This document shows, in pieces, positions 48,380 to 58,126 of a DNA stretch of 64,000 nt. Position numbers and translations under genes: made by a program. The stretch's first letter is position 1. Every line of letters starts with the position of its first letter. The notes under the pieces were generated by a model that was given only the letters and a program-made list of their open reading frames with translations, was not told the origin of the DNA and made no database searches. Origin of the DNA: Echinicola shivajiensis (GTDB taxonomy: Bacteria; Bacteroidota; Bacteroidia; Cytophagales; Cyclobacteriaceae); contig NZ_JAHHZM010000010.1 in assembly GCF_018642165.1 (NCBI RefSeq), forward strand, positions 1-64,000. The letters are read 5' to 3'.

Positions 48380-50056
48380 ATGATTAAAAGACAAAACACC
48401 TTAAAGCTTTTAATGGTGTGGTTATGTTTACTGTTTGGACAAGCTGTTTATTCCCAGAGTGATTATACTGGAAAAAAACGGGTCACGGGAACCTATGCCA
48501 TAACCAATGCTACGATTATCACATCTCCTGGAAAAACCATCAATAATGGAACTGTTATCATCAAGGATGGACTTTTTGAAAGCATATCATCGAATGCCCA
48601 AGTGCCTGTGGATGCACAAATTATTCCTGGAGATTCACTAATTATTTACCCTGGATTTATCGATGCATTAGGAGAGCAGGGTGTTTCAGCACCAGATGAG
48701 GTTAAGAAACCTGAAGGTATGGATCCTTCGAATCCACCGAATGATGTAGCCGGTATTACGCCTGAGCTTGAGGTATTACAATATTGGGAAATTGGGGATA
48801 ATGGAGTGGAAGATTGGAGAAAAAATGGATTTAGCATTTCCCAGGTTGCGCCGAAAGGTTTGATGCTTCCAGGAAAGACTGCTTTGGTGGTATTTGGTGA
48901 TGAAAAATCTTCCAACTATTTGTCTACAGCATCAGGATTATATGCCCAGTTCAAAACCGCAAGGGGTGTGTATCCTGGTACTACATTAGGATTGATGGCC
49001 AAATGGAGGGAATTATATAAGAATGCAGAGCTTAAACAGCAACATTCCAAGATGTTTGCATCTCAAGGAAATGGGCTGGCAAGACCTCAAAATGATCTAA
49101 GTTTGGAAGCTTTTTACCCTGTGATCAACCAAGAGATTCCGGTTATTTTCAAAACCAAGGATGAATTGGAAATCAGAAGGGCCTTAAAATTGCAAAATGA
49201 GCTAGGGTTTAAGCTGGTATTGGCAGGGATAGAAGATGGAAGTAGTCTAGCAGATGATATAAAAGCCGCTGGAGCCTCTGTAATTCTATCCTTGGATCTT
49301 CCTGATCCCAAAGCCTCGCAAGCCGAATTAGAAGATGCCACAGAAGAAGCAAAAAAGGCACAACAAAGAGTTGTGGAAGCATATAATAATGCGTTGATGC
49401 AGGCTGCTAATTTTGAAAAGGCGGGTATTCCATTTGCTTTTAGTACACTAGATGCCAAATCTGGTGAGTTTATGAAGCACCTTAGGCTGATGGTCGAAAA
49501 TGGCTTAAGTGAAGAAGCTGCTTTAGCTGCCCTAACTGTTAATGCTGCTGAAATATTGGGCATCAGCCAGTTTACGGGAAGTATTGCTGAAGGCAACTTG
49601 GCCAATTTGGTGATTACCACTGATAAGTTGACCGATGAAATGGTTAAAATAAAATATGTTTTTGCGGATGGTTATTTGTTTGAGTATGAGGGTGGAAAAT
49701 CCAATGTGGACATGAGCAAGGCCAAAGAATTGGTAGGTAACTGGAATTATGAATCAGAAACTCCTGGGGGGACTTCAAAAGGAACTGTGAAATATGAAGT
49801 TAGCTCTGGGGAACTGCAAGGAGAAATTGTAGTAGATGATCCTGATGGAGGTGGGCAAATTACCCGAAAACTAAAGGATATCAATTATGATGGAAAAGAA
49901 CTTTCTTTTAATTTTTCTGTAATGGCACAAGGGAACAAACTGATTGTTCATGCCAAAGGAATAGTAATGGATAATAAATTCGAAGGTACTTTAAGCATCA
50001 AGGATATGGGTAAATATTCCCTAAAAGCCACTAAGGTGCCAGAATTTAAATTATAA
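48380..50056 (+). CDS. Amidohydrolase-family exported protein lacking the HxH motif
   Basis: A 558-aa exported protein (signal peptide residues 1-26) of the amidohydrolase superfamily, with the composite domain (ITNATIITSPGKTINNGTVIIKDG) and barrel pattern (SLIIYPGFIDALGEQG, FEKAGIPFAFSTLDAKSGEF, NAAEILGISQFTGSIAEGNLANLVI). At the place of the HxH metal site the sequence reads FIDALGEQG, with no His pair, so metal catalysis in the usual manner is doubtful. A C-terminal beta module of about 100 residues is added. Its TAA shares a base with the ATG of the next paralogue. Confidence 0.8.
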   Translation: MIKRQNTLKLLMVWLCLLFGQAVYSQSDYTGKKRVTGTYAITNATIITSPGKTINNGTVIIKDGLFESISSNAQVPVDAQIIPGDSLIIYPGFIDALGEQGVSAPDEVKKPEGMDPSNPPNDVAGITPELEVLQYWEIGDNGVEDWRKNGFSISQVAPKGLMLPGKTALVVFGDEKSSNYLSTASGLYAQFKTARGVYPGTTLGLMAKWRELYKNAELKQQHSKMFASQGNGLARPQNDLSLEAFYPVINQEIPVIFKTKDELEIRRALKLQNELGFKLVLAGIEDGSSLADDIKAAGASVILSLDLPDPKASQAELEDATEEAKKAQQRVVEAYNNALMQAANFEKAGIPFAFSTLDAKSGEFMKHLRLMVENGLSEEAALAALTVNAAEILGISQFTGSIAEGNLANLVITTDKLTDEMVKIKYVFADGYLFEYEGGKSNVDMSKAKELVGNWNYESETPGGTSKGTVKYEVSSGELQGEIVVDDPDGGGQITRKLKDINYDGKELSFNFSVMAQGNKLIVHAKGIVMDNKFEGTLSIKDMGKYSLKATKVPEFKL

Positions 50057-51447
50057 TGATGATATCAATGATGAAATTTAATTATATACTCTTATGTGTA
50101 TTGCTTTTAGTCGCGAATGGGCTCGCCGCCCAAACTCCTAAAGGCAGTGTATTGATTAAAAACGCCACGGTACTTACTGTCACCCAAGGAACATTAGAGG
50201 GAACAGATGTATTGGTTCAAGACGGATTGATTAAGAAAATAGGTCAAGGTCTTTCCGCTCCTAGGAATGTAGAAAGTATAGATGCTACTGGGAAATTTTT
50301 AATGCCAGGCATCATAGATGCCCATTCCCATTTGGCATTAGATGTGGTTAATGAAGCCACAGCACCAATTACGGCTCAAGTAAGTATGGCCGATGTGGTC
50401 AACCCTTATGATGTTGGAATCTATCGTGCACTGGCTGGGGGAACTACCATTGCTCATGGACTGCATGGATCTGCCAATGCCATTGGAGGCCAAAGTATTA
50501 CCATGAAATACAGATATGGTTCTCATGATCCTGAGGACATCATCATGAAGGAAGCGCCTAGAACCATCAAGTTTGCTTTAGGGGAAAACCCAACCAGAGT
50601 CCACGGTAGAGGGAAGAATCTACAACCTAGAACGAGGATGGGTGTGGAAGCAGTTATCAGAAATGGATTTGCCGAGGCCATTCAGTACAAAAAACAATGG
50701 GAAGCCTATAATGCATCCAAGGATAAAAAGAACAATACCATCACTCCCCCTGTCTATAATTTAAAATTGGAGACACTTGCTGATATCCTTGATGGTGAAA
50801 TCATTATTCACTGTCACTCTTACAGGGCTGATGAAATTTATATGCTTATCAATGTTTGTAGGGACTTTGGAGTGGATAAATTAGTGTTTACCCACGTGAA
50901 TGAAGGATTTAAAGTGGCTCCTGAACTGGCAAAGTATACCATGGGGGCATCGGTTTTCAGTGATTGGTGGGCTTATAAGTTTGAGGTGTATTACTCAACC
51001 GCCTATAATGCTGCTATCCTAATGGAAAATGATGTGATTACCTCTATCAATTCAGATTCTGATGAACTAATCCGTCACCTTTACCATGAAGCAGCGAAGA
51101 CCCAAAGATACGGTGGCTTGACTGATGAGCAGGCATTATCTTTGATTACCATCAACCCCGCCAAACAATTGGGTATAGATAAATTTGTTGGATCTATAGA
51201 GGAAGGAAAACAAGCCGACCTGGTCATATTTGACAATCACCCTCTTTCTGTATATGCTATTCCTCAAATGACCTTTGTGGATGGAGTAAAATATTTTGAT
51301 ATCAATGAAGATGAAGATGACCAAAGGTTAAAGGTGAGCCCTACTCAAATGGTGGAGCCAGTTTATCTTCAAGCAGAGGATGAAAGATGTATGCATGGTG
51401 TAGAATTATTTACTGGAGAAACAGCGAATTTTACGCATACGCATTGA
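50056..51447 (+). CDS. Amidohydrolase with intact metal site
   Basis: A 463-aa exported amidohydrolase (signal peptide residues 1-25). Unlike its two neighbours it keeps the metal ligands: GIIDAHSHLALD near residue 90 (HxH), IIHCHSYRADE near 250, FTHVNEG near 280 and NSDSDELIRHL near 335 (Asp). It should hydrolyse a cyclic amide, peptide-like or ester substrate in the periplasm; imidazolonepropionase/dipeptidase-type relatives exist. Start ATG at 50056 overlaps the previous stop; a second ATG at 50059 is equally possible. The third paralogue follows after 22 bases. Confidence 0.88.
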   Translation: MMISMMKFNYILLCVLLLVANGLAAQTPKGSVLIKNATVLTVTQGTLEGTDVLVQDGLIKKIGQGLSAPRNVESIDATGKFLMPGIIDAHSHLALDVVNEATAPITAQVSMADVVNPYDVGIYRALAGGTTIAHGLHGSANAIGGQSITMKYRYGSHDPEDIIMKEAPRTIKFALGENPTRVHGRGKNLQPRTRMGVEAVIRNGFAEAIQYKKQWEAYNASKDKKNNTITPPVYNLKLETLADILDGEIIIHCHSYRADEIYMLINVCRDFGVDKLVFTHVNEGFKVAPELAKYTMGASVFSDWWAYKFEVYYSTAYNAAILMENDVITSINSDSDELIRHLYHEAAKTQRYGGLTDEQALSLITINPAKQLGIDKFVGSIEEGKQADLVIFDNHPLSVYAIPQMTFVDGVKYFDINEDEDDQRLKVSPTQMVEPVYLQAEDERCMHGVELFTGETANFTHTH

Positions 51448-51469
51448 TTTATAATTCATTGATAAACAA

Positions 51470-52786
51470 ATGAATAACTGTAAAATGAGAAAAATTAATT
51501 TAATTATATATATAGTCCTTTTACTATTGCTTCCGATACTGTCTTATGGGCAGATTGAAGGGGAAGTGTTAAAGCCTAAAGGAGGTGCCTATTTACTCAA
51601 AGGAGCTACTGTGGTGACTGTTACCAATGGTATTCTTGAGGCTACTGATGTACTGATTCAGGATGGTAAAATTCAGGAGGTTGGTAAAAACCTAAGTGCT
51701 TCTGAAGCCACTATTGTGGATTGCCAGGGACAATTTATTTATCCTGGAATGATTGATTCCGGAACGAGAATGGGATTGGTAGAAGTAGGTTCTTTGGCTG
51801 AAACCCAAGATTATGCAGAAACAGGAAATGTCACGCCTAATATGCAGGCTTTGACGGCTATTAATCCAAATTCAGTAGTGATTCCTGTAACTCGAGTTTC
51901 CGGGGTCACCACTACCCTATCTGTGCCCGCAGGTGGGCTTTTTCCAGGTACTTCAGCCCTGATCAATCTCAATGGCTATACACCTGACCAAATGTTCGCT
52001 GGCTTCAAAGGTGTTCCTATGAATTTCCCTAGCCTAGCTCGTAGAGGTCGTTGGGATAAGAGAAGCGATGAGGATATTGAGAAGGATGCCGAGAAGGCCA
52101 TGAAAGATATCAATGATATTTGGGATAGGGCTAGCACTTATATGAAGCTGGAAGATGCAGATGCAGAACTTACCTATTATCCAGAGATGGAACAGTTGGC
52201 AAAGGTTGTAAGAGGAGATTTGTCCCTAATGGTTGAGGTAAACAAGGCTGAAGATATCAAAAGTGCTATTAAGTGGATTAAGGAAAAGGAAGTTAAAAAG
52301 GCTCTCCTAACTGGTGTTTCGGAAGGCTACAGAGTGGCTGAGGAAATAGCTGAAGCCGGATTGCCGGTTATCACAGGGCCTGTCTTGGCCATTCCAGGCA
52401 GAGACTCTGATCGTTATGATGCGGCCTATTCCAATGCTGGTAAGATGAAAAAAGCCGGGGTAAAGGTAGCCCTAAGAACGAATGAAGCTGAAAATGTGAG
52501 AAACTTACCATTCAATGCAGGATTTGCAGCTGCCTATGGCATGGGCAAAGAGGAAGCCCTTAAAGCTGTCACGATAGTGCCCGCTGAAATTTTTGGTGTA
52601 GAGGATAAATTGGGCTCCATTGAAGTAGGTAAAAATGCTACTTTGTTTATTGCAGATGGGGATCCTTTTGAAACCAAGACACAAATTATACATGTATTTA
52701 TCGATGGTTATATGATCCCTATGACCAGCAGGCATATTAGATTGTATCAGGAGTTTTTGGAAAGAAATCCTGGATTGGAAAAATAA
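51470..52786 (+). CDS. Third amidohydrolase-family protein, degenerate metal site
   Basis: A 438-aa exported paralogue (signal peptide about residues 6-28, Met6 being a possible alternative start). Composite and barrel signs are clear: YLLKGATVVTVTNGILEATDV, GQFIYPGMIDSGTRMGLVEVG, VALRTNEAENVRNLPFNAGF, IFGVEDKLGSIEVGKNATLFI. The HxH position reads DSGTRMG, so the first metal pair is missing. Together with the other degenerate member it may form a complex with the intact enzyme, or bind substrate. A strong terminator follows at 52791. Confidence 0.82.
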   Translation: MNNCKMRKINLIIYIVLLLLLPILSYGQIEGEVLKPKGGAYLLKGATVVTVTNGILEATDVLIQDGKIQEVGKNLSASEATIVDCQGQFIYPGMIDSGTRMGLVEVGSLAETQDYAETGNVTPNMQALTAINPNSVVIPVTRVSGVTTTLSVPAGGLFPGTSALINLNGYTPDQMFAGFKGVPMNFPSLARRGRWDKRSDEDIEKDAEKAMKDINDIWDRASTYMKLEDADAELTYYPEMEQLAKVVRGDLSLMVEVNKAEDIKSAIKWIKEKEVKKALLTGVSEGYRVAEEIAEAGLPVITGPVLAIPGRDSDRYDAAYSNAGKMKKAGVKVALRTNEAENVRNLPFNAGFAAAYGMGKEEALKAVTIVPAEIFGVEDKLGSIEVGKNATLFIADGDPFETKTQIIHVFIDGYMIPMTSRHIRLYQEFLERNPGLEK

Positions 52787-52790
52787 TTAG

Positions 52791-52828
52791 CAAAACCCCG
52801 GTGAACTTTCCGGGGTTTTGTTTTATTT
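52791..52828 (+). terminator. Rho-independent terminator after the amidohydrolase trio
   Basis: CAAAACCCCGG (52791-52801) pairs perfectly with CCGGGGTTTTG (52810-52820) around an 8-base loop, followed by TTTTATTT. It closes the three-gene amidohydrolase operon and overlaps any start codon upstream of 52829 for the next gene. Confidence 0.9.
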
Positions 52829-52856
52829 AATAATTGGAATCAAGCATATACCGTAT

Positions 52857-54026
52857 ATGAATTACTTAAAGAGAAAAAATATATTTTCTTGCCTTGTTGC
52901 CTTGCTTTTATTGTGGTCTTGTCAGCCAAAAAAAAGTAAGGATTTATCCCCGATTATTGATCAGGTTAAAGCTGAATTTGCTCCGGATAAACGAGTAGCA
53001 TTGTTTAATCTATCCTTTGAAGGAGATACACTGAAGGGGGAGACAAACTTGCCAAAAGCCTTGGAAACACTTGAATCCAAACTGGATAGTATGGGGCTTG
53101 AATATATTAAGGAGGTAAATTTGCTGCCTGATGCTGCCTTGGAGGGAAAAACTCATGGTGTTGTGACCATTTCGGTTGCCAATATTAGAAGTGCTCCGAA
53201 ACATTCAGCTGAATTGGCCACTCAAGCGACCATGGGCACTCCACTAGGAGTTCTTAAGAAAGAAGGTTCATGGTATTTGGTCCAAACTCCTGATAAGTAT
53301 ATTTCATGGGTAGATGCCGCAGGTATTGCATTGATGAATGATATGGAGTTTCAGGCTTGGGAAGATGCAGAAAAAGTTATATTCACTGGCTTGTTGGGAT
53401 ATGTCTTTGAAGATGAATCTGAAAAAATTATGGTCAGTGATCTGACAGCAGGGAATGTTTTGGAAGTGATTTCAAATTCACAGAATCATTATCAAGTGAC
53501 TCTTCCTGATGGAAGAACGGGATATGTCAATAAACAGAAATCTGAGTCCTTTGAAGGCTGGTTAAGAAGTAGGGAATTAAGTGATGAAAATTTGATCAGT
53601 ACTGCTAAAAATATGATGGGGGTTCCTTATCTATGGGGAGGTACCTCTATCAAAGGAGTTGATTGTAGTGGTTTTACCAAAACGATTTATTTCTTAAATG
53701 GCCAAGTGATTCCCCGTGATGCCTCTCAACAAGTTCATGAAGGAGAATTGGTAGATACCGATAAGAACTGGGACAATTTAAGAGTTGGAGATTTACTGTT
53801 CTTTGGTAGAAAAGCTACCGAAGATAGTCCGGAGAGAATCATACATGTAGGTATGTGGATTGGAGATAATTCCTTTATCCATTCAAGAGGAAGGGTGAGA
53901 ATAAGCAGCTTTGATCCGCAAAGCCCAAATTATGATGAATATGAGTTAGGAAGATACCTTAGAACAAAAAGGATAAGACAGGTACCAAGTGAAAATATTA
54001 TTGCTGTTGATAGGGTGATAAATTAA
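52857..54026 (+). CDS. NlpC/P60 lipoprotein peptidase with SH3 domains
   Basis: A cell-wall endopeptidase of 389 aa. A TTG-started frame is open from 52818, but that start lies in a terminator, so I take the ATG at 52857, which gives a lipoprotein signal (LVALLLLWSC, lipid on the Cys). Two SH3-like domains follow (GVVTISVANIRSAPKHSAEL and EKIMVSDLTAGNVLEVISNS), then a C-terminal NlpC/P60 domain: MMGVPYLWGGTSIKGVDCSGF with catalytic Cys near 268, HVGMWIGDN and FIHSRG. It is probably an outer-membrane-anchored DL-endopeptidase for cell-wall turnover or degradation. Single gene with its own terminator. Confidence 0.92.
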   Translation: MNYLKRKNIFSCLVALLLLWSCQPKKSKDLSPIIDQVKAEFAPDKRVALFNLSFEGDTLKGETNLPKALETLESKLDSMGLEYIKEVNLLPDAALEGKTHGVVTISVANIRSAPKHSAELATQATMGTPLGVLKKEGSWYLVQTPDKYISWVDAAGIALMNDMEFQAWEDAEKVIFTGLLGYVFEDESEKIMVSDLTAGNVLEVISNSQNHYQVTLPDGRTGYVNKQKSESFEGWLRSRELSDENLISTAKNMMGVPYLWGGTSIKGVDCSGFTKTIYFLNGQVIPRDASQQVHEGELVDTDKNWDNLRVGDLLFFGRKATEDSPERIIHVGMWIGDNSFIHSRGRVRISSFDPQSPNYDEYELGRYLRTKRIRQVPSENIIAVDRVIN

Positions 54027-54150
54027 AAGTTATGCAATAAGTAGTTAAAGATCAGCGTTGTACAGGTACATGAAATTAGTTCTCGTACATTAAGTCAGAA
54101 ACAGAAAAATGTTGCTTATCTTATCTGGGTGTTCTATTCAGATAATTTTT

Positions 54151-54187
54151 AGCCCTTTTCCATAATCATGGAAAAGGGCTTTTTTAT
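54151..54187 (+). terminator. Terminator after the NlpC/P60 gene
   Basis: AGCCCTTTTCCAT (54151-54163) and ATGGAAAAGGGCT (54168-54180) are perfect complements around a 4-base loop, followed by TTTTTATATT. It lies about 125 bases past the stop codon; read from the other side it may also serve the minus-strand methyltransferase gene. Confidence 0.88.
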
Positions 54188-54280
54188 ATTCTCACATCAT
54201 ATTACTAATTTGAACCATAGATGTATACAGATGAAGGTCGCTGTTCAAGTTTTTAAAAACTGGAATGTATACGAGTCATG

Positions 54281-55459
54281 CTAATCCTTCTGGTACTTCC
54301 CTTTTTTACTTCCTTGGTACAGTTCATATTTTAGTAAGCGGCAATCAATGGTACCATTAAAGAATTCAATTTTTCTACTTGGCTTCAATCCTACTCTTTT
54401 GCCCAAATTCATGTTTCCAGTAAAAATATAACCTGTATAGCCTGAGCATTCCTGCTTCATGAAGTCTCCCATTCGCTTATAAATAGCTATCAGTTCATCT
54501 TCCTCTCCCAACCTTTCGCCGTATTCAGGGTTAAAGAAAACCACACCATGGTCACTTTCTGGAATGGTTGTTTCTGCAAAGTCCCCTACCTCAAATTGTA
54601 TATGGTCAAAAACCTGGGCAGTTTTGGCGTTTTCTTCAGAAGCATATATGGCCCTTTCGCTTAAATCCGAGGCAATGATTTTTGTACTGATATTATCATT
54701 GATTTTTTCCTCCAACTCATATTTCAATTGCTGATATACTTCATCCTGATATCCTTTTATATGCATAAAGGCATAATGGTCCCTGAAAAGCCCTGGATAT
54801 CTATTTGTAGCCATCAATGCAGCTTCAATGGCCAATGTTCCAGAACCACACATAGGATTCACAAAAGGACCTTTTCTGTCCCAATCACTCGCCAAAATCG
54901 TACTTGCAGCCAAATTTTCGGCCATTGGAGCTTTACCTGGGATTTTTCTATACCCCCTTTTGGAAAGTGTCTCTCCAGAAGTATTAATAAACAAAGAAGC
55001 TTGAGTATCCTTCCAAAACAGTTGGATTACAGCACCTTCAAATTCAGAACCAGTATCAGGCCTAATGCCCGTGTTTTCCCTAAACCGGTCAACTATGGCA
55101 TCTTTGATTTTTACGTTGACGAAAAGAGCATTGTTAACACTTTCATTTTCTACATGGGATACCACGGAAAAGTAGGTGTTGTTATCAATATAGTTTTCCC
55201 AAGGCAAGGCTTTTATCCTTCTATAAATATCTTTGGCGTGATGCAGGTAAAAAGATTTTATTTCAAATAATACATGGCTGGCTACTCTAAGGTGCATATT
55301 CAAAAAGATACACTCATTTAGGCTGGCGTAAAGCTCTACGCTGGTCCTGCTCACATTTTTAGGCTTAAAACCCAAGTCTTTTAGCTCCTGCTCTAGATAA
55401 GGCGCAAAGCGATCTTTACAGGTGACTACCACCTTACCTTTATGATCAAAATTATTCAT
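54281..55459 (-). CDS. RlmL/THUMP-type RNA methyltransferase
   Basis: A 392-aa class I SAM-dependent RNA methyltransferase with an N-terminal ferredoxin-like/THUMP module (residues 1-160; VVTCKDRFAPYLEQELKDLG, SVELYASLNECIFLNMHLRVA) and a C-terminal UPF0020 domain (residues 165-385). Motifs: GAPM-type APMAENLAAS, FVNPMCGSGTLAIEAALMA and VVFFNPEYGERLGE, which is the NPPYGxRLG motif with Glu at position three, as is common in Bacteroidota. It corresponds to the RlmL N-terminal half (23S m2G2445) or the YpsC group; the target base cannot be read from sequence. Confidence 0.9.
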   Translation of the reverse strand: MNNFDHKGKVVVTCKDRFAPYLEQELKDLGFKPKNVSRTSVELYASLNECIFLNMHLRVASHVLFEIKSFYLHHAKDIYRRIKALPWENYIDNNTYFSVVSHVENESVNNALFVNVKIKDAIVDRFRENTGIRPDTGSEFEGAVIQLFWKDTQASLFINTSGETLSKRGYRKIPGKAPMAENLAASTILASDWDRKGPFVNPMCGSGTLAIEAALMATNRYPGLFRDHYAFMHIKGYQDEVYQQLKYELEEKINDNISTKIIASDLSERAIYASEENAKTAQVFDHIQFEVGDFAETTIPESDHGVVFFNPEYGERLGEEDELIAIYKRMGDFMKQECSGYTGYIFTGNMNLGKRVGLKPSRKIEFFNGTIDCRLLKYELYQGSKKGKYQKD

Positions 55460-55823
55460 GCCTGCAAAAGTACGTTATTTAAGTGACTTATGAATTGGCT
55501 TGCCAGCTAAAAGGAAGTAGTAGTCTCAAAATTTGTCATATCAACCTATGAGGAATCACTTTGTTGAATTTTTTGTTGATATCATCTAGATAGCCTGATC
55601 CAATAATTCTTATTAACAGCATACAATATTTTAAACGAAACTCTTTTGATTAGAAAATATTGTCACTCAGAGCATAGCGAAGAGTCTCTTTTACGCCATT
55701 GTATTGATAATATATTATTACCGAAAGAGATCCTTTCCCGAAAGTAATAGGGACAGGCTCTGTTGTCAGGATGAAAGTCTGTTTGGCTTATGAGAAACAT
55801 TCTTGTGATCATTATATGGGACA
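55460..55823. repeat. Gene-free spacer with a decayed dispersed repeat
   Basis: Within about 55660-55780 lies TGTCACTCAGAGC, GAAGAGTCTC, GAGATCCTTTC and GGGACAGGCTCT (55750-55761), then CAGGATGAAAG. This is the same style of element as at 1842-1960, with which it shares the 12-mer GGGACAGGCTCT. The rest is A/T-rich and I see no gene. Confidence 0.45.
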
Positions 55824-56240
55824 TTATTTAGGCTTTACCTCATTGATCCATTTGGTCAAAGTACTGTAGCCTATATGGTGTTCTTCTGCAAATTCCTCAG
55901 CATTGGCATTTTCATCTATCATGGCGTAGTCCATCCATTTATCCATGATTTCTTCCTTATCATAAATTTTTGAAGGAATGGATTCAGGTATATGGTTGCC
56001 ATTGTCATTGAGAAGGTCTAGTAATTCCTGTAGGTCTTTTCGGACTTCTTCCCTGCTTAAGTCCAGACCTTTGTCTTTGAGCTTTTCCACTGCTTTGGTT
56101 TTGACTTTTATGGGTTTTACGTTGATACCTTTTTGAGCAGCAGTATCCAGGTCTATCAGTTTTCCCTTATCATCAAGGTATATGAAGTTTTCTTTGTGTT
56201 CCTTGATTGTTTTGATGGCTTCTCTTATCTGTCGTAACAT
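55824..56240 (-). CDS. Hypothetical protein with C-terminal helix-turn-helix-like end
   Basis: A 138-aa charged soluble protein. I do not recognise the family. The N-terminal half has a strand pair (NFIYLDDKGKLIDLDTAAQKG) and a lysine-rich section; the middle is helical (SREEVRKDLQELLDLLNDNG). The C-terminal AEEFAEEHHIGYSTLTKWI has the spacing of a helix-turn-helix like those in transposase or sigma-type proteins, so DNA or RNA binding is possible. Isolated gene between a repeat-rich spacer and the MnmA leader. No signs of a mobile element around it. Confidence 0.55.
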   Translation of the reverse strand: MLRQIREAIKTIKEHKENFIYLDDKGKLIDLDTAAQKGINVKPIKVKTKAVEKLKDKGLDLSREEVRKDLQELLDLLNDNGNHIPESIPSKIYDKEEIMDKWMDYAMIDENANAEEFAEEHHIGYSTLTKWINEVKPK

Positions 56241-56662
56241 GTTGTATGGTTTAAAATTTTAGGTTTATTTATCTTTCTTGATTTGACCAAAAGTCAAAAA
56301 TAGACATTGTATTGTCTTAGGTTCGCTTTATATTATACGTAATTCAGACGCTACTGTATATTATAAACAGTTGAATCTTAGTGATGTTTCAAAATATTGG
56401 GATATAAATTCGCTTGGAAATAATGATAAAGGCAAATGTCGTTTTTGGATCATTAGAATAGCTGTGCAGCTTATTTTTGATTTGTTTTTTCCATTAGCTA
56501 TTAGTTCAATTGGTCTTTTATAATTCCTTATCTTTGTATCACCACAATGGAACTAATAGCTATTTATTTGGTTAATCTATTTGATTTAATTGCCGATAAG
56601 GGCAATTGGTAAATTATTAATTTTCATCTCATGGGCCTTGACCCCATGGAAATGTAAAAGTC
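56241..56662. promoter_or_regulatory. MnmA upstream region with a candidate promoter
   Basis: A spacer of 422 bases. TATCTTTG at 56529-56536 is an exact match to the Bacteroidota -7 element TAnnTTTG, and a TTG lies at 56510-56512, with a gap of 16, a little short. The transcript would have a leader of about 120 bases that holds ATTGCC/GGCAAT near 56589-56606, a weak hairpin, and a 22-codon frame from 56547. No conserved riboswitch is recognised. Confidence 0.35.
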
Positions 56663-57874
56663 ATGAATAATAAAAAAAGGGTTGTAGTAGGCCTTTCTGG
56701 TGGAGTGGACAGCTCTGTTACCGCCTATTTATTACAACAAGCAGGTTATGAAGTCATCGGTATGTTTATGAAAAACTGGCACGATGAATCCGTTACCATT
56801 TCCAATGAATGTCCTTGGATGGAGGACAGCACCGATGCCATGTTGGTGGCAGAAAAACTGGGCATCCCCTTTCAGGCCATTGACCTCAGCGAAGAGTACA
56901 GGGAGCGTATAGTAGATTATATGTTTTCTGAATACAAGGCAGGTAGGACTCCCAATCCAGATGTACTTTGCAATAGGGAAATCAAGTTTGATATTTTCTT
57001 AAAAGCTGCTGAAAAATTAAAGGCGGATTTTGTGGCCACTGGGCATTATTGCCAAAAGGGGCAAATTGAAGTAAATGGGGAAACAGTTTACCAGCTTTTG
57101 GCAGGTGCTGATAACAATAAGGACCAGAGTTATTTCCTTTGTCAGCTAAATCAGGAGCAACTTTCCAAGGCACTCTTCCCTATAGGACATTTGCAAAAAT
57201 CGGAAGTAAGAAAGATTGCCAAGGAGCAGGAGTTGGTCACAGCAGATAAAAAGGATAGCCAAGGGCTTTGTTTTATAGGAAAAGTCAGGTTGCCTGAGTT
57301 TTTACAGCAGCAATTAAAACCCAAGAAAGGGGATATTTTGATTGTTCCAGATGACCTTGCTGTTTATAAGCAACAACAAATCCCCGTTGGCGTGGCACTT
57401 GAGGATGTGGAGCAGGAGACCTTTGATCAAATTTGCTTGCCTTTACAATACACAGCTGATCAGGGCAAGAAGGTAGCTGAGCATAATGGCGCCCATTATT
57501 TTACTGTTGGGCAACGTAAGGGATTAAATGTAGGAGGAACAGGCAAGCCTCTATTTGTTATCCAGACGGATACAAAGGAGAACATTATTTATACAGGGTT
57601 GGGAGAAGAACACCCTGGATTATTGCGGAATGGTTTATTTGTGCCCAATGAAGATGTTCACTGGATACGGGAAGATTTGAGATTAAGCCCAGGAGAAAGT
57701 AAGCGATATCTTGCTAGGATCAGGTACAGGCAACCCCTAAGTATGGCCACTTTGATCATGAAGGAAAATGGCCTTTATGTTCTTTTTGATCAGGCCCAAA
57801 AGGGAATTGCTTCTGGGCAATTTGTAGCTTGGTATGATGGTGATGAAAGTATTGGATCTGGGGTAATTGCATAA
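56663..57874 (+). CDS. mnmA: tRNA 2-thiouridine(34) synthase MnmA
   Basis: A 403-aa cytoplasmic enzyme that thiolates U34 of tRNA(Lys/Glu/Gln). The PP-loop [10 protein letters not shown] lies at residues 10-19, MFMKNWHDE near 34, then [14 protein letters not shown] near 98 with the first catalytic Cys and [15 protein letters not shown] near 197 with the second. [11 protein letters not shown] and the C-terminal RYRQP beta domain complete the family. Length is slightly over the average of 360-390. The neighbouring MnmE, also a U34-modifying enzyme, is 5 kb downstream on the same strand, so the two are not in one operon. Confidence 0.96.
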   Translation: MNNKKRVVVGLSGGVDSSVTAYLLQQAGYEVIGMFMKNWHDESVTISNECPWMEDSTDAMLVAEKLGIPFQAIDLSEEYRERIVDYMFSEYKAGRTPNPDVLCNREIKFDIFLKAAEKLKADFVATGHYCQKGQIEVNGETVYQLLAGADNNKDQSYFLCQLNQEQLSKALFPIGHLQKSEVRKIAKEQELVTADKKDSQGLCFIGKVRLPEFLQQQLKPKKGDILIVPDDLAVYKQQQIPVGVALEDVEQETFDQICLPLQYTADQGKKVAEHNGAHYFTVGQRKGLNVGGTGKPLFVIQTDTKENIIYTGLGEEHPGLLRNGLFVPNEDVHWIREDLRLSPGESKRYLARIRYRQPLSMATLIMKENGLYVLFDQAQKGIASGQFVAWYDGDESIGSGVIA

Positions 57875-58126
57875 AATTTTATCTCCCACAAGATGAAAAA
57901 GCAGGAAACATGCAGGGGCTAAGGGCATGAAGTTAAAATGTTGCACAAAAGAACATACCAAACCTTCATGACTCTTAATTCCTTATTGGTTAAAACTAAG
58001 AACCAGGAAGAGTATGATGGAAATTCCATTTTTTATGTCTTTAAACAATTTCAATTTATGATTTGATAGCAAATTTTTTCCTTGATTTTACCTATATTGA
58101 GACAAACATAAAACCAAAATAAATTT

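Noticed and set aside
49114-49620. 168-aa minus-strand frame
   Set aside because: Antisense to the first amidohydrolase gene; low-complexity Ser/Ala-rich shadow.
52818-52856. TTG start for the NlpC/P60 gene
   Set aside because: It lies inside the terminator of the previous operon and would place 13 residues before a clear lipoprotein signal; the ATG at 52857 fits.
54728-55270. 180-aa plus-strand frame
   Set aside because: Antisense to the RlmL-type gene, which has clear THUMP and methyltransferase motifs.
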